DNA of 64,000 bases from Gymnothorax reevesii (lineage: Eukaryota > Chordata > Actinopteri > Anguilliformes > Muraenidae). Positions 51,801 to 61,195 of the stretch are shown here, piece by piece; positions within the stretch are counted from its first letter, which is position 1; each line of letters opens with the position of its first letter. The notes beneath the pieces are model-generated. The model searched no databases. It was given only the letters and a program-made list of their open reading frames with translations, and was not told the DNA's origin. Location of the stretch: the NCBI GenBank assembly GCA_029721435.1, contig CM056574.1:5077501-5141500 (forward strand). The letters are read 5' to 3'. A program made the position numbers and the translations under genes.

Positions 51801-54727
51801 GGAAGGTGCGCAGGTACTGCTTGCCACAGATGAAAAGTCAAGGGGTCAGGTGGTACCGCTCCTGCACCTGGTGGTGCATCCTGGTTATATTTGCGCCTAA
51901 ATGCCAGCAACCATGCCTCTACTCAATCTGCTCCTGCTGTGTGGTTGAAGCTAAGCAGGTGTGGGCTTGGTTAGTACTTGGATGGGCGTCCATCTGGGAA
52001 AACCAAGTTGCTGCTGAAAGAGGTGTTGGTGGGCCAGTAGGTTGCAGTCTTTCCTTTGGTGGAACAATCCCCAATTCCCCAGTTCAGTGATGGGGATACT
52101 GTACTGAAGGAGATGTTAAGCTGAGGTCTTGACTCACAGTGGTAATTAAAGATAACATAACATGAATGGTAAGAACAGGTCTTTCAACCTAACTACGCTC
52201 GCCTGTTTCTTTATACTATTGTGAATATATCCCTTCAGATACTCAATGACTCAATGGTATCAAGCTTTAAGTCAAGCCTGCTCTTGAAAACCCCAAAGGT
52301 CTCTGCCTCAACAATATGGTCAGGCAAGCTATTCCACACTGAAATTACTCTTTGGGTGAAGAAATATTTCTGAATATCAGTGCTAAATTTACCTTTGGTC
52401 AACTTCCATTTGTGACCCCGAGTTCTACTCGCAACACTTGGTCGAAGGAATCCTACATAATTCACTTTGTTTATCTCTTGAACATATTTAAAGACCTCAA
52501 TCAAATCACCCCTGAGTCTCCTTTTCCTTAAACTAAAGAGATTAAGGATCTTCAGCCTCTTCTCATAGCTTTCATGTTTTATACCCAGAATTAGCTTAGT
52601 GGCTCCTCTCTGAACTTTTTTCTACAGCCTCTATATCTTTCTTAAAGTATGGTCCCCAGAACTGTACACAATACTCCAGATGTGGTCTAACGAACGTGTT
52701 GTACAAAAGAAGCATCACCTTCTTAGATTTGTACTCAATACTTTTGGCAATGTATCCCAGCATCCGATTTGCTTTTTTAACTGCTATGGCACAATGGCTA
52801 GAGCCTGTGAGGGTTTGGTCAACAATCACTCCCAGATCTTTCTCGTGTGCAGCACATTCCAGTTTTAAACCTCCCATGAAGTAATCGCGTCTAATGTTTT
52901 TATTACCTACATGTACAACTTTACGTTTTGCTACATTAAATTTCATTTGCCACATTTCTGCCCAATTCTGGATTCTATCCAAATCATCCTGAATCACTTT
53001 AATGGACCCTAAACTGTTTTCTAAACCCCCCAATTTAGTATCATCTGCAAATTTAACCAGTCTGCTATCAATATTCCTATCAAGGTCATTTATGTAGATG
53101 AGGAACAGCAGGGGCCCCAACAACGATCCCTGGGGGAAGCCACTCCCCACCATACCTAGCTCAGATGAGATACCAGTGACCACCACTCTTTGTGTTCTGT
53201 CCTGTTACCAGTTTTGAATCCACCTCAGAATACCTCCTGTAACTCCAATGGAGCTCATTTTAAAAATTAGTCTCTTATGCGGTTCTGTCTCGAATGCTTT
53301 CTGAAAATCTAAGTATATGATGTCATAAGCCCTTCTCTGGTCGTAAGTCCTGATGGCCTCATCAAAAAATTCCAGAGGGTTTGTCAGACATGACCTTCCC
53401 TTCCGAAAACCATGTTGGCTATCCCTCAAGATACTGTTACGTTCAAGAAATAAGTCCAGCTGATCTTTCATGATAGATTCCAATATTTTGCACAAAATGC
53501 AAGTTAAACTCACTGGCCTGTAGTTTCCCTAGTTTAAGTCCCTAGTTTAAATAATTCTGTGCTACCCTGACACCCATGATCCCATGACACTCTTTGACAA
53601 GAGTAGGGGGTTCCCCGGTGTCATGGCTACATTCCCAACCTGGCTCTTTCAACCTGCCAACTAATCATCCCCTGATTGGCTGTGCGATTAGCCCTCTTCC
53701 CCTCAAGCCCTTGTGCTCAGAAGAGATTCGATCCTCAAGTTAAATAAAGGATTACTAAAATAAATCCATAAAAAAAAAAAATTACTCCTATCACTTCACA
53801 TCACCACCCTTTCTTTTTCAACCTTGTTTATGTCAATTTTAATCAATGGAAATGCCTGCATACCGTCTCGCTAGACACAATCAGTCCTCTCAGTTCATTG
53901 GCTTTACCTAAACCTTAAAGTGCCAATTACTGCTGCAGTCACACAAGGCAGGAAATGTATGACGAAAAATTTCAGGTTCCGCCTTCAAAAGGTTAACAGT
54001 TTTGTCCATTTTTTAGAGGGCAAATTCGTTGGCAATGACCCTCAGAGGGGTTCACAGGTACCTCTGAAGGTCATTTGTCAACTAAATAATGAATGATTGA
54101 CATTTGGAGGGGTAGGGTGAGTAAAAAATTAAGCACTTTAAGGGTTAATTTCTGATCCCTATCTTTTTCACTTTTTCACTGCTTCTCAGGCAGAGAAAGT
54201 TCTGGAGGTTTTCTGTCAGGATCAGGAGGAGAATCTGAGAGAGATTCGAATGACTGATAAAGTTTTGTCACTCCAAGCCGGTCATTTGAAGGGTAAGTGC
54301 AGTTAAGAGCCCTGCTGAGACTGCAACCAGTCATACATTGGGATGTAATTCGGTAAATTTGTTTTTCTTACTATATTGATGTATGAGTAAACACTGTTTT
54401 ACCAACCAAATGCACAATAAGGGTCTGTACTGAGGACCATTTGAAAATTTTAGTGAGGACCGCATGTTCTAGCAGGGAGTGAAAACAAGGAATGTCGTGC
54501 AAAGCAGACCACATAATTGTGGAGGTCTTGCATTATTTGTTCTCATATCCGACTGCATTTGTTTGCTTAGTTCTGCTATTTCTTTCTCCACTGTGGCCCT
54601 GACCTCCTGCGCTGTTGATGCTCTGCACACCTGGGCAGAGGACGAGGTCAAAGCTGAGCGCAGCAGGCGGCAGGAGGAGATGCTGGCAGCACAGAGGGCT
54701 GTGGAGCACAGGCTAGCGGTGAGTTAG
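37264..54727 (+). CDS. gbp: Gene B: degenerate-GTPase GBP-like gene, 9 exons, no CaaX (possible pseudogene)
   Basis: Exons: 37264-37438, 37593-37696 (ancestral end 37720), 40835-40944, 41739-41920, 43521-43763, 46270-46562, 51619-51813, 54190-54292 and 54639-54727. No premature stop occurs and phases agree, giving 497 aa with the new donor or 505 aa with the old exon end. GTPase lesions: the P-loop is GLYRTGKP (Ser47 to Pro, the Mg-ligand position); G3 is DTVGLRD instead of DTEGLGD. The ancestral donor after exon 2 reads AT instead of GT, but gtgggt at 37697 offers a phase-0 donor that would remove eight codons. G4 is kept (TLRD). Reading through exon 9 ends at TAG (54725-54727) after EHRLAVS, so the long coiled coil and CaaX tail are missing. 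It could be a regulatory or decoy GBP, or an early pseudogene. The start has a strong context (aagATGg). Confidence 0.65.
37593..37720 (+). CDS. gbp: Gene B exon 2 (altered G3, donor lost)
   Basis: Encodes [17 protein letters not shown] to [12 protein letters not shown]. The base pair after AAC is AT where genes A and C have GT. A replacement donor acg|gtgggt ends the exon at 37696 in phase 0. Intron 1 before it is also very similar to those of genes A and C. Confidence 0.75.
38665..38922. mobile_element. 258-bp fold-back MITE
   Basis: Left end cactgtaaaaagtgattttc; the right end is its near-perfect inverse. The arms are about 100 bp each, both containing cttagtaagacaagaaattt. No clear TSD. 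Confidence 0.75.
39093..39700. mobile_element. Tc1/mariner-like non-autonomous element
   Basis: About 70-bp inverted ends: left ccaaaaaagttgggatgct...aatcatttgcaaatctcat, and right its inverse. This end type is familiar in teleosts. About 600 bp with no transposase. Confidence 0.7.
40835..40944 (+). CDS. gbp: Gene B exon 3
   Basis: Encodes [36 protein letters not shown] in pieces, the same 110-nt length as gene A but clearly diverged. Acceptor gcatcag, donor tgca|gtatcc. Confidence 0.85.
41458..41655. repeat. 57-bp tandem repeat, about 3.5 copies
   Basis: Unit aaagtgaggcagacaaagtg followed by tggcaaaaaa and an agtctggcagactaaaag part; period 56-59 bp. Lies just before exon 4 of gene B. Confidence 0.9.
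41739..41920 (+). CDS. gbp: Gene B exon 4 (G4 TLRD)
   Basis: Encodes [15 protein letters not shown]... [12 protein letters not shown]... NLLT. The TLRD form of G4 is the usual GBP one. Acceptor gcgtcag, donor gacag|gtatat. It is 12 nt shorter than in gene A. Confidence 0.88.
43521..43763 (+). CDS. gbp: Gene B exon 5
   Basis: Encodes [20 protein letters not shown]... to GGAMVTGR. 243 nt as in gene A. Acceptor ctgtag, donor agag|gtaaaa. Confidence 0.88.
43985..45765. repeat. 59-bp minisatellite, about 30 copies
   Basis: Unit gctctggctgtagaaagaca then tgctctataggaacactcct and accagtgtccctgaccaag. Period 59 (for example 44052, 44111, 44170). Two variant types, 'ccttccagtg' and 'cctaccagtg', alternate. 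Lies in intron 5 of gene B. Confidence 0.95.
46270..46562 (+). CDS. gbp: Gene B exon 6 (middle domain)
   Basis: Encodes [22 protein letters not shown]... to YQRDLT. It carries a four-codon insertion relative to gene A in the region [11 protein letters not shown]. The acceptor cggaag is weak; donor cact|gtacgg. Confidence 0.82.
46599..46626. repeat. (TG)n microsatellite
   Basis: Short TG run just inside intron 6 of gene B. Confidence 0.9.
47199..47691. mobile_element. 493-bp Harbinger-like MITE (TAA target)
   Basis: Ends tgctg...cagca with inverted arms (tgctgttttccattt and its partner aaatggaatgcagca). TAA flanks both sides (47196-47198, 47692-47694). A 3-bp TAA duplication is typical of PIF/Harbinger elements. 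Confidence 0.65.
47832..48029 (-). mobile_element. tRNA-derived SINE
   Basis: Minus-strand head gcgccccggtggctcattgg has an A-box-like tggctcattgg, and a B-box-like gttcaactcc follows. It is bounded by 15-bp target duplications catttcgtcagactt (47817-47831) and cattttgtctgactt (48030-48044). The other TIR arm shows the uninterrupted site. Confidence 0.75.
48420..48500. mobile_element. 81-bp hairpin MITE with TA target
   Basis: Starts tgtgtagggtagatctacca and ends with an inverted partner; flanked by TA on each side. It is absent from the other arm, which reads gggaattgac. Confidence 0.6.
48802..48917. mobile_element. small fold-back MITE, 'agctgctttcacac' family
   Basis: Inverted ends agctgctttcacactgga; core acattcaaagtcaatg is self-complementary. 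Relatives lie at 57041-57151 and 58029-58139. Confidence 0.6.
50059..50517. mobile_element. 459-bp fold-back MITE with perfect 8-bp TSD
   Basis: Starts tacactccatctgcagtggg and ends with the inverse. Arms are about 85 bp. Flanked by gcatcttc at 50051-50058 and 50518-50525. An 8-bp duplication fits hAT or P-type elements. Confidence 0.75.
50960..51185. repeat. three diverged tandem copies, period about 70 bp
   Basis: Repeating gagcaggaaa...ctctgtagtgc...ctctgaaca in intron 6 of gene B. Confidence 0.55.
51619..51813 (+). CDS. gbp: Gene B exon 7
   Basis: 65 codons, [14 protein letters not shown]... to GEGAQ. Acceptor gcacag, donor gcag|gtactg. Confidence 0.85.
51850..52150 (+). mobile_element. 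5S-rRNA-derived SINE
   Basis: Contains gaagctaagcaggtgtgggc then ttggttagtacttggatggg, the internal promoter half of eukaryotic 5S rRNA with changes. A body with ctgctgaaagaggtgtt and a tail gtcttgactcacagtggt follow, as in fish 5S-headed SINEs. Not a functional 5S gene: the 5' third is degenerate. It is cut short by the adjoining LINE at about 52150. Confidence 0.75.
52152..53545 (-). mobile_element. CR1-type LINE, 5'-truncated
   Basis: Minus-strand frames: [84 protein letters not shown], then [13 protein letters not shown] and [14 protein letters not shown]. This is RT plus the CR1-style C-terminus. Several frameshifts disable it. The CR1 fragments at 6605 and 63431 have the same 3' end. 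Confidence 0.82.
54190..54292 (+). CDS. gbp: Gene B exon 8
   Basis: [20 protein letters not shown]... HLK plus one base, 103 nt as in gene A. Donor agg|gtaagt. Confidence 0.85.
54639..54727 (+). CDS. gbp: Gene B exon 9 (probable last exon)
   Basis: [21 protein letters not shown]... VEHRLA is coiled-coil, then either a donor gcg|gtgagt at 54719 or read-through VS and TAG. No exon like gene A exon 10 was found before gene C. Confidence 0.6.
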
Positions 54728-55490
54728 CGAAGGAGCGAAAACTCGGTCAGACCGTGTCCAAAACAGCCTCCAAACTTTGTACCCAAAATACAAACGTGCA
54801 CTCGACATGACACCAGTAATGCAGTTCCCATCCACAGAGAGACCATTTCTTGACACAGCAAGTTGCGTACACTGGATGAAAATGTTGCTAAGTTGGCTAA
54901 ATATCCTGTCAAATGCACCTGTAATGATCATCATTCATTCTGGGGATTCAGCCCCCAAATCTTACCTAACGTGCTATAGTGGGGATTAGGCTGAGCTCTG
55001 CTGCCCTTTTTTTGCTGCGCAATGAGCCTTATTGACAGTCTGTCTGTGAAAAGCGCAATACAAATAAAATTTTAATTGAAATTGAATTTTTGTAATATGT
55101 CCTTTAAAGCCCACTATTACAAGTATCTCTCATATTTTTAGTAGCAAATTGAAATAATTGTCATTTTAATTAAAAAAATATGAATAAACTAAGTTCAGTC
55201 AGTCAGCTCCGGTCCAAGGAAACTGTTCATTTTAGTCTGTACTAGCAGATGGTAGCTTGGTCTGTAACCTTTGACCTGGACACACCCTGCAACATAAATG
55301 AACATAATAAGAGAGCAGCAAGCGGCAGCATATATCCACAATCTGTCTAAATGCACACGCAAACAGCTTTTCAGCCCCAGGAACTCAGTAACATCCTCAC
55401 TCTGTACAGGAGGCTCTTCTGTGGTTCAGATTTATATTGTGGTACTATATATATGTATATATATAGTATGTGAATATATTGTAGTTCAGA
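54728..55490. other. intergenic region between gene B and the gene C block
   Basis: No gene seen. It includes an AT-rich tail gcgcaatacaaataaaattt typical of LINE/SINE 3' ends near 55050 and a (TA)n stretch near 55445. Confidence 0.5.
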
Positions 55491-55880
55491 GACTTCACTG
55501 TCATATCCATTTTGCTTCTGATATTTTACCAATACTTGCACAACAAATAAATGAAGGTAGGAGTGGAAATGATATGGTTTATTAAGGAACTGCAGCTAAT
55601 TACAACAGTATTTACCATTGTTAAATCAATATGGAACTTGGCATGCAATACAGAGGTTGCAAATTCTGATGCAAAGTGGAGATGGTGTCATTTGATCCTT
55701 TAAAAATGCCTGGCAGAACATTTTTTAAAGCTGCGAGTCCTTAAGGAGTACCATCTGTCAAAATCCATAACAACAAGACCTTCATCACTCACACTGTGCT
55801 CACAGTTCCAGTACAGTTGTTTAGTATTTTCCCAAGAGACCTCCAGTTGAATAGTTTGATTGGAAGGGCCAGTGCCCATG
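55491..55880. repeat. 5' flank of gene C, copy 2 of the duplicated block
   Basis: Matches 1-362 and resumes in gene A coordinates near 780. It lacks the TTAA-type MITE found in copy 1. The block continues after the palindrome at 59238-59404 and after the Tc1 element at 60912. Confidence 0.8.
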
Positions 55881-56198
55881 TATGGAGTTACATTAGTTTT
55901 GTACTTTAGAAAATAAAATTTGAAACTGAAAATTCATGTGTTGATCTTGAATTTTGAAAAATATAACAATATATTAAAAATAAAAATAAGTGTATGAAAC
56001 ATTTTTTTCAGGTTAAATATGATTTTGATTCACTTTGGTAATTCTTTTGAATAAATTATTTATTTTCACTTTTTACTTCTATATATATTTTGACATTTGA
56101 GGTCTTATTTTTTTTTTTCAGTTGCATTATTATCTTTTCAGGTTCAGATCTTATTTTTTCAGTTTCAAATCTGTTTTTTGAGTTTCAGACTTTGGACC

Positions 56199-56505
56199 AG
56201 GGGTGGGCAATCACGGTCCCGGAGGGCCGGTGTGTATGCAGGTTTTTATTCCTATCAATTACCCTGACTAATTGAGTTAATTGATTGCATGCACAAATAT
56301 AGATTATCGTAATGATTTGATCAAAGAAAAATGTTTTATGAAGGGAGACAAGACTAATCTTTGTAGTTTCATGATAATTTAAAGAAATGCGCATGAAAAG
56401 TCAGATTTCATAAATGGTTTGGCTAATTGAGACAATCAACTAATTAAAGACCAGACGTTGGTGTGAAAACCAGGGACAGATACGGCCCTCGCTGCCCACC
56501 TCTGC
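56199..56505 (+). mobile_element. hAT-like MITE in left palindrome arm
   Basis: Starts aggggtgggcaatcacggtc and ends cgctgcccacctctgc. Flanked by 8-bp tttggacc / tttagacc. Confidence 0.65.
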
Positions 56506-57040
56506 TTTAGACCCTGATGCGGCGTGGGGGGCGTGGAATCATGAGTGACAGCTGAACAAAATGGCTTGGAACCTTCCCCAGTGACAGTCCCTGCAGGGAA
56601 CGTGGGAACTAAAACAAATCTAACTCAACACTTATATACGCCAAATTCATGTGATTGGCAGGGTAAGAATTGATGCCAATGACAAACTTCCATTTAAAAA
56701 TCTGTTTCAGACAGTACTGAGCACCAATTGCGGTATAAGAGCGATCGATTATGCCAGATTTTGCAGTTCAACAGCCACATTTTAAGTGCTGATATGTCCG
56801 ATTTCCACGTAGCACTGTGAACGCATAGTGTCCGCTTGGCTTGCAAAGATGGCGTCCGGCCGGTCGGGTCAACCTGCTGGAGCCCATACATCCAACACTC
56901 CGGTGAGACATGATAACTAGCTACGTTTTAGCAGGGCTTCCGCCAAGCAGCGCGATTGCGAGGTTCCCACAAAAACTGCCCTAGCTCTCGCAAGAAAAAA
57001 TAGTCAAAGCGGGCCATTCCTGCACGTTTTCAGTGAATTT

Positions 57041-57151
57041 AGCTGCTTGCACACTGGACGCGAAATGTATTTTTCGCACGACAGATTACGTTCAAAGTCA
57101 ATATAATCTGTCGTGCTAAAAATTCGTTTCGCGTCCAGTTTGCAAGTGGCT
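57041..57151. mobile_element. small MITE of the 'ggacgcgaaa' family in left arm
   Basis: agctgcttgcacactggacg opening with inverse cgtccagtttgcaagtggct closing; a self-complementary hairpin. Confidence 0.55.
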
Positions 57152-58028
57152 TTAAAGTACCTAAGCAAGTAGCCTACAGCTTGACTCGCACGTTCATTCA
57201 CGCCCACAAAATATGAACAGACTGGACATTCTGATTTCCCAAACAGGGCTTCCGCCAAAATACCGGTATTTTTCAGAGGGGGATTTCCCCCTTTCCAACT
57301 TTTTTTTTGGGGGGGGGTTCAATTTGTCAGGAGGATTTCAGTAGGTTACGGCTAGCTGTCACAACCATAAAAGACTAACACCTATTCATTTATGATATTG
57401 AATGAATGTAAATGAAATCTCTCAAAAAATATTCAAAAAAAGTAATTACTGCACTCAGTAAAACACACAAACCTGCAAAGGCACAAAAAATAGCAGTGCT
57501 TTCGCTATGCAGCGCGATTCTCGGTCGCGACATGTATCCGCATGGAACCTCTACGTGAAAAACAAAATTGACAAGAACGGAAGGCGACACTTCGGAAACC
57601 GTTATAGTAAACCCATAAATTAAAGACTGGCATTGAAAGCATGAAAAAAATCATTAACGTACAAGCCATCTCCCCCATTGTAAAAATTGTTCACTTGATT
57701 TGAAGCGAGTCCGGTGAATAAACATTTTAATGAATAGACGACAGGTGCAGACGGCGCAAACCTTGTCCCCAAGGCGAGAATATGTACAGCGCTGAGCAGG
57801 GTAGTGATTACCATGTCTGAAATTAGGGACGATTTTCGTGAAGGTTATAGCCACTGCCCTCATAGCGGCGCTGCGCAACGAAGATTCGAGATCAACTGCG
57901 GCCAGCGGCAAGGCAGAAAACGTACCCAGTAATTGGCTACTTACTCTCTGAATGTCCAGTCTGTTCATATTTTGTGGGCGTGAATAAACGTGCGAGTCAA
58001 GCAGTAGGCCACTTGCTTAGGTACATAT

Positions 58029-58139
58029 AGCCACTTGCAAATTGGACGCGAAACGAATTTTTAGCACGACAGATTATATTGACTTTGAACGTAATCTGTC
58101 GTACGAAAAATACATTTCGCGTCCAGCGTGCAAGCAGCT
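58029..58139. mobile_element. small MITE of the 'ggacgcgaaa' family in right arm
   Basis: Inverted counterpart of 57041-57151 in the other palindrome arm, as expected if it was part of the ancestral arm. Confidence 0.55.
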
Positions 58140-58589
58140 AAATTCACGGAAAACATGTGCGGGAATGGCCCGCTTTGACTATTTTTTATTACGGGCGCTA
58201 GGGCAGTTTTTGCGGGAATCTCGCAATAACGCAGCTTGGCTGAAGCCCTGCCAAAACGTTGCTAGTTCACAGTGCTATGTGGAAATCGGACAATCAGCAC
58301 TGTTGAACTGCAAAATCTGGCATAATCGACCGCTCTTATACCGCAGTTGTTGCTCAGTACTGTCTGAAACAAATTTTTAAATGGAAGTTTGTCATTGGCA
58401 TCAATTCTTACACTGCCAATCACATGAATTTGGCGTATGTAAGAGTTGAGTTAGATTTGTTTTAGTTCCCACGTTCCCTGAAGGCACTGTCACTGGGGAA
58501 GGTTCCAAGCCTTTTTGTTCAGCTGTCACTCATGATTCCACGCCCAGCTCAGTTGATACCACGCCCCCCACACTGCATCAGGGTCTAAA

Positions 58590-58894
58590 GCAGGGGTGGG
58601 CAATCACGGTCCTGGAGGGCCGGTGTGTATGCAGGTTTTTATTCCTATCAATTACCCTGACTAATTGAGTTAATTGATTGCATGCACAAATATAGATTTT
58701 CGCAATGATTCGATCAAAGGATAATGTTTTATGAAGGGAGACAAGACTAGTCTTTAGTTTCATGATAATTTAAAGAAATGCGCATGAAATGTCAGATTTC
58801 ATAAATGGTTTGGCTAATTGAGACAATCAACTAATTAAAGCCCAGACGTTGGTGTGAAAACCAAGGACAGATGGGGCCCTCGCTGCCCACCTCT
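58590..58894 (+). mobile_element. hAT-like MITE in right palindrome arm
   Basis: Same element as 56199-56505, at the mirrored site and flanked by ggtctaaa on both sides. It is in the same absolute orientation instead of inverted. Confidence 0.65.
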
Positions 58895-59404
58895 GGTCTA
58901 AAGTCTGAAACTCAAAAACAGATTTGAAACTGAAAATAAAGGTTTGAAACTGGAAAAATAGGATCTGAATCTGAAAAGATAAAACATGCAACTGAAAAAA
59001 ATAAGACCTCAAATGTCAAAATATATATGGAAGTGAAAAGTGAAAATAAATAATTTATTCAAAAGAATCACCAAAGTGAATCAAAATTATATTTAACCTG
59101 AAAAAAACGTTTCATAAACTTATTTTTATTTTGAATACATTGTCATATTTTTCAGAATTCAAGATCAACAGATGAATTTTCAGTTTCAAATTTTATTTTT
59201 GCAAGTACAAAACTTCTGACCCTAATATAACTCCATACCCGTGGAGCTGAGTTGGTATAAGGGCCCAACAGCTGCAATAATCTTCTTGTGGCGACAGAGG
59301 GGCATGAAATGCTGACTACAGGTCCTAAACCATATCCATAAATTACAGAGTTAGCTAACCTACGTGTCAATGGTTAGTTGCAGTATTCACAAATCGATAC
59401 AATA

Positions 59405-60911
59405 CTGAGTACAACTGAAAACGCACCACTTGGAAAAAAGTCAATATTTAAGTTCAAATTAAATTCAATATAATTTTTACACAACAACAACACTACAGTG
59501 ACGTCACCCGACATGCCAGAAGCAAGAAATGCGAGAATTTCAAGTTAACTGTAACGCTATGCAATTTTTTGCAAAAACACATCATCTTGCACGCACACTA
59601 CGGGAAAAATGAATTTCACTCTGAATTTGTGCACACATTGCCTTTAAAAGCATGTGAATCCGAATAAAATTTCACTTCTTCACTGACACTTGAGAAACGT
59701 CGACACTATGCCGCGACTTACAGCCCCTGAATGGGAACGTGCCATAGGCATGCTTCAAATTGGCGCCAGCATCAGGGAAATTTCCAGACGACTACACTGC
59801 GCACACACAACGGTTGCAAGACTCCATCAAAGGTTTCTGCAAACGGGGAGCCGTCGGGACCGTCCTCGACCGGGTCAACAACGTGTGACAACGGCACGTC
59901 AGGACCGTCAGATCGTACGGGTTCATGTCCGAGACCGAACACTACCAGCGACAAGAACGGCTGCTCAAGTCCAAGGACGAAGTTGATTCATTCACCCCAA
60001 CCCCGTACGGACCCGTCTGCGAGCTGCAGGCCTGCGTGCACAGCGTCCTTATTTCGGCCCCATATTGACGGATCGTCACCGAAACCAGCGTCTACAGTGG
60101 GCAAACAGGCACCAGAATTGGCGACTACGACAATGGCACGGTGTCATCTTTTCTGACGAGTCACGATTTCACTTAAGGGACGCAGATGGCCGTATACGTG
60201 TTTGGCGGATGCGTGGTGAACGTTATAACGCCGATTGTGTCATTCAAACGGACCGTTGGGGTGGTGGCAGCGTTATGGTGTGGGGTGGAATAAGCTACCG
60301 TCACAGAACCCCTCTCCATATCTGCAGAGGAAGGGTGAACGGCGTCTACTACCGGGACCAGGTGCTGCAGAACAATGTTGTGCCGTTCTTCAACCAACAC
60401 CACGATGTCCACACGTTCCAACAGGACAACGCTAGGGCACACACTGAAAGGGTGTCCATGCAGTACCTTGCACAGCAGAACATCCCCGTGCTTCAGCGGC
60501 CAGCTCTGTCACCCGACCTCTCCCCTATCGAGCACTTATGGGATGAAATTGGACAACGTCTTTCACGTCGACGCCAGATGGATAACATCCGAGAACTTGA
60601 GGTTGCCCTTGTTCAGGAGTGGAATGCTATCACTCAGAACACTATCCAGAGACTGATCAATCCATGCGACGATGATGCACCGCATGTGTCAAAGCAAATG
60701 GCGGTCACACCCGTTATTGACTTTCTTGTTTGACCCCTACACCAGTTAAACCTCTCTTGCACATGAACATTATCGTGAATGAAATTGAATGATGTTTACA
60801 TGTCTTCTTAAATCATTCATTATCTCAAATGCATCATACGTATATACTTCACATATCAATCCGTGGAGCTATTACAGATTTCGTGAGTGGTGCGTTTTCA
60901 TATGGACTGAG
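59405..60911 (+). mobile_element. Tc1-type transposon, 1.5 kb
   Basis: Inverted ends ctgagtacaactgaaaacgc and the reverse of catatggactgag share tgaaaacgcaccact. TA lies on both sides (59403-59404, 60912-60913). Gene A's flank has the unoccupied site cgatactctgatag. It contains a transposase gene with one stop. Confidence 0.85.
59708..60733 (+). pseudogene. Tc1 transposase (DD34E) with one premature stop
   Basis: A single frame of 342 codons, the normal Tc1 length, with one TGA at 59984-59986. The N-terminal half is the paired-like helix-turn-helix DNA-binding region (MPRLTAPEWERAIGML; ISRRLHCAHTTVARLHQRF). The catalytic part has Asp in IFSDESRF, Asp in QQDNARAH, and Glu in SPIEHLWDE, with 34 residues between the last two. 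No frameshift was found, so it is one codon from an open frame, which suggests a recent insertion. Confidence 0.88.
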
Positions 60912-60974
60912 TATATGATAGTGTGGCATCTAAGTTCTGACCTGGACACACCTTACGGGCTCCTTAGCTTGAGA

Positions 60975-61030
60975 AGAAAAGTATGTCCTCTCAGGATTCC
61001 CTCACCTTGTGGGATGTTTACAGGCAGCAG
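60975..61030 (+). other. possible upstream coding exon of gene C
   Basis: ATG at 60983 opens MSSQDSLTLWDVYRQQ, ending at a good donor (cagcag|gtaaga) in phase 0. The acceptor at 61174 (gtttccag) continues VGVNSVN in frame to the usual Met at 61196. Gene A lacks this ATG, so it may be a chance frame in a UTR exon. Confidence 0.3.
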
Positions 61031-61195
61031 GTAAGAGTGATGCAGGAGAGCAGCAGTAAGTACTGACTTGCAGCACCAGATGGTGGTTAAATTTTTGGCT
61101 TTGTGTTAACTTCTCACTGTCCTTCAGATTGAAGGAACACAGAAATGAAGGTATGCATGTGTATGTGTTTCCAGGTGGGTGTGAATTCTGTGAAC

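Larger units (their letters stand above)
55881..59237. mobile_element. 3.36-kb palindromic element with 6-bp TSD
   Basis: Left arm 55881-57238 and right arm 57948-59237 are inverted copies around a spacer of about 710 bp. The ends are tatggagtta and its inverse. Flanks are cccatg (55875-55880) and cccgtg (59238-59243), while gene A's flank has the single site gtgcccatggagct. No coding frame is convincing, so it is a very large MITE or the remains of an autonomous element. Family not assigned. Confidence 0.8.

Noticed and set aside
51895..52010. A functional 5S rRNA gene
   Set aside because: The 5' third is too diverged and the sequence continues into a SINE body.
54728..60974. A missing CaaX exon for gene B
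   Set aside because: I looked for a KKKK/CxxS-ending frame with an acceptor and found none. The segment is repeats and the gene C flank.
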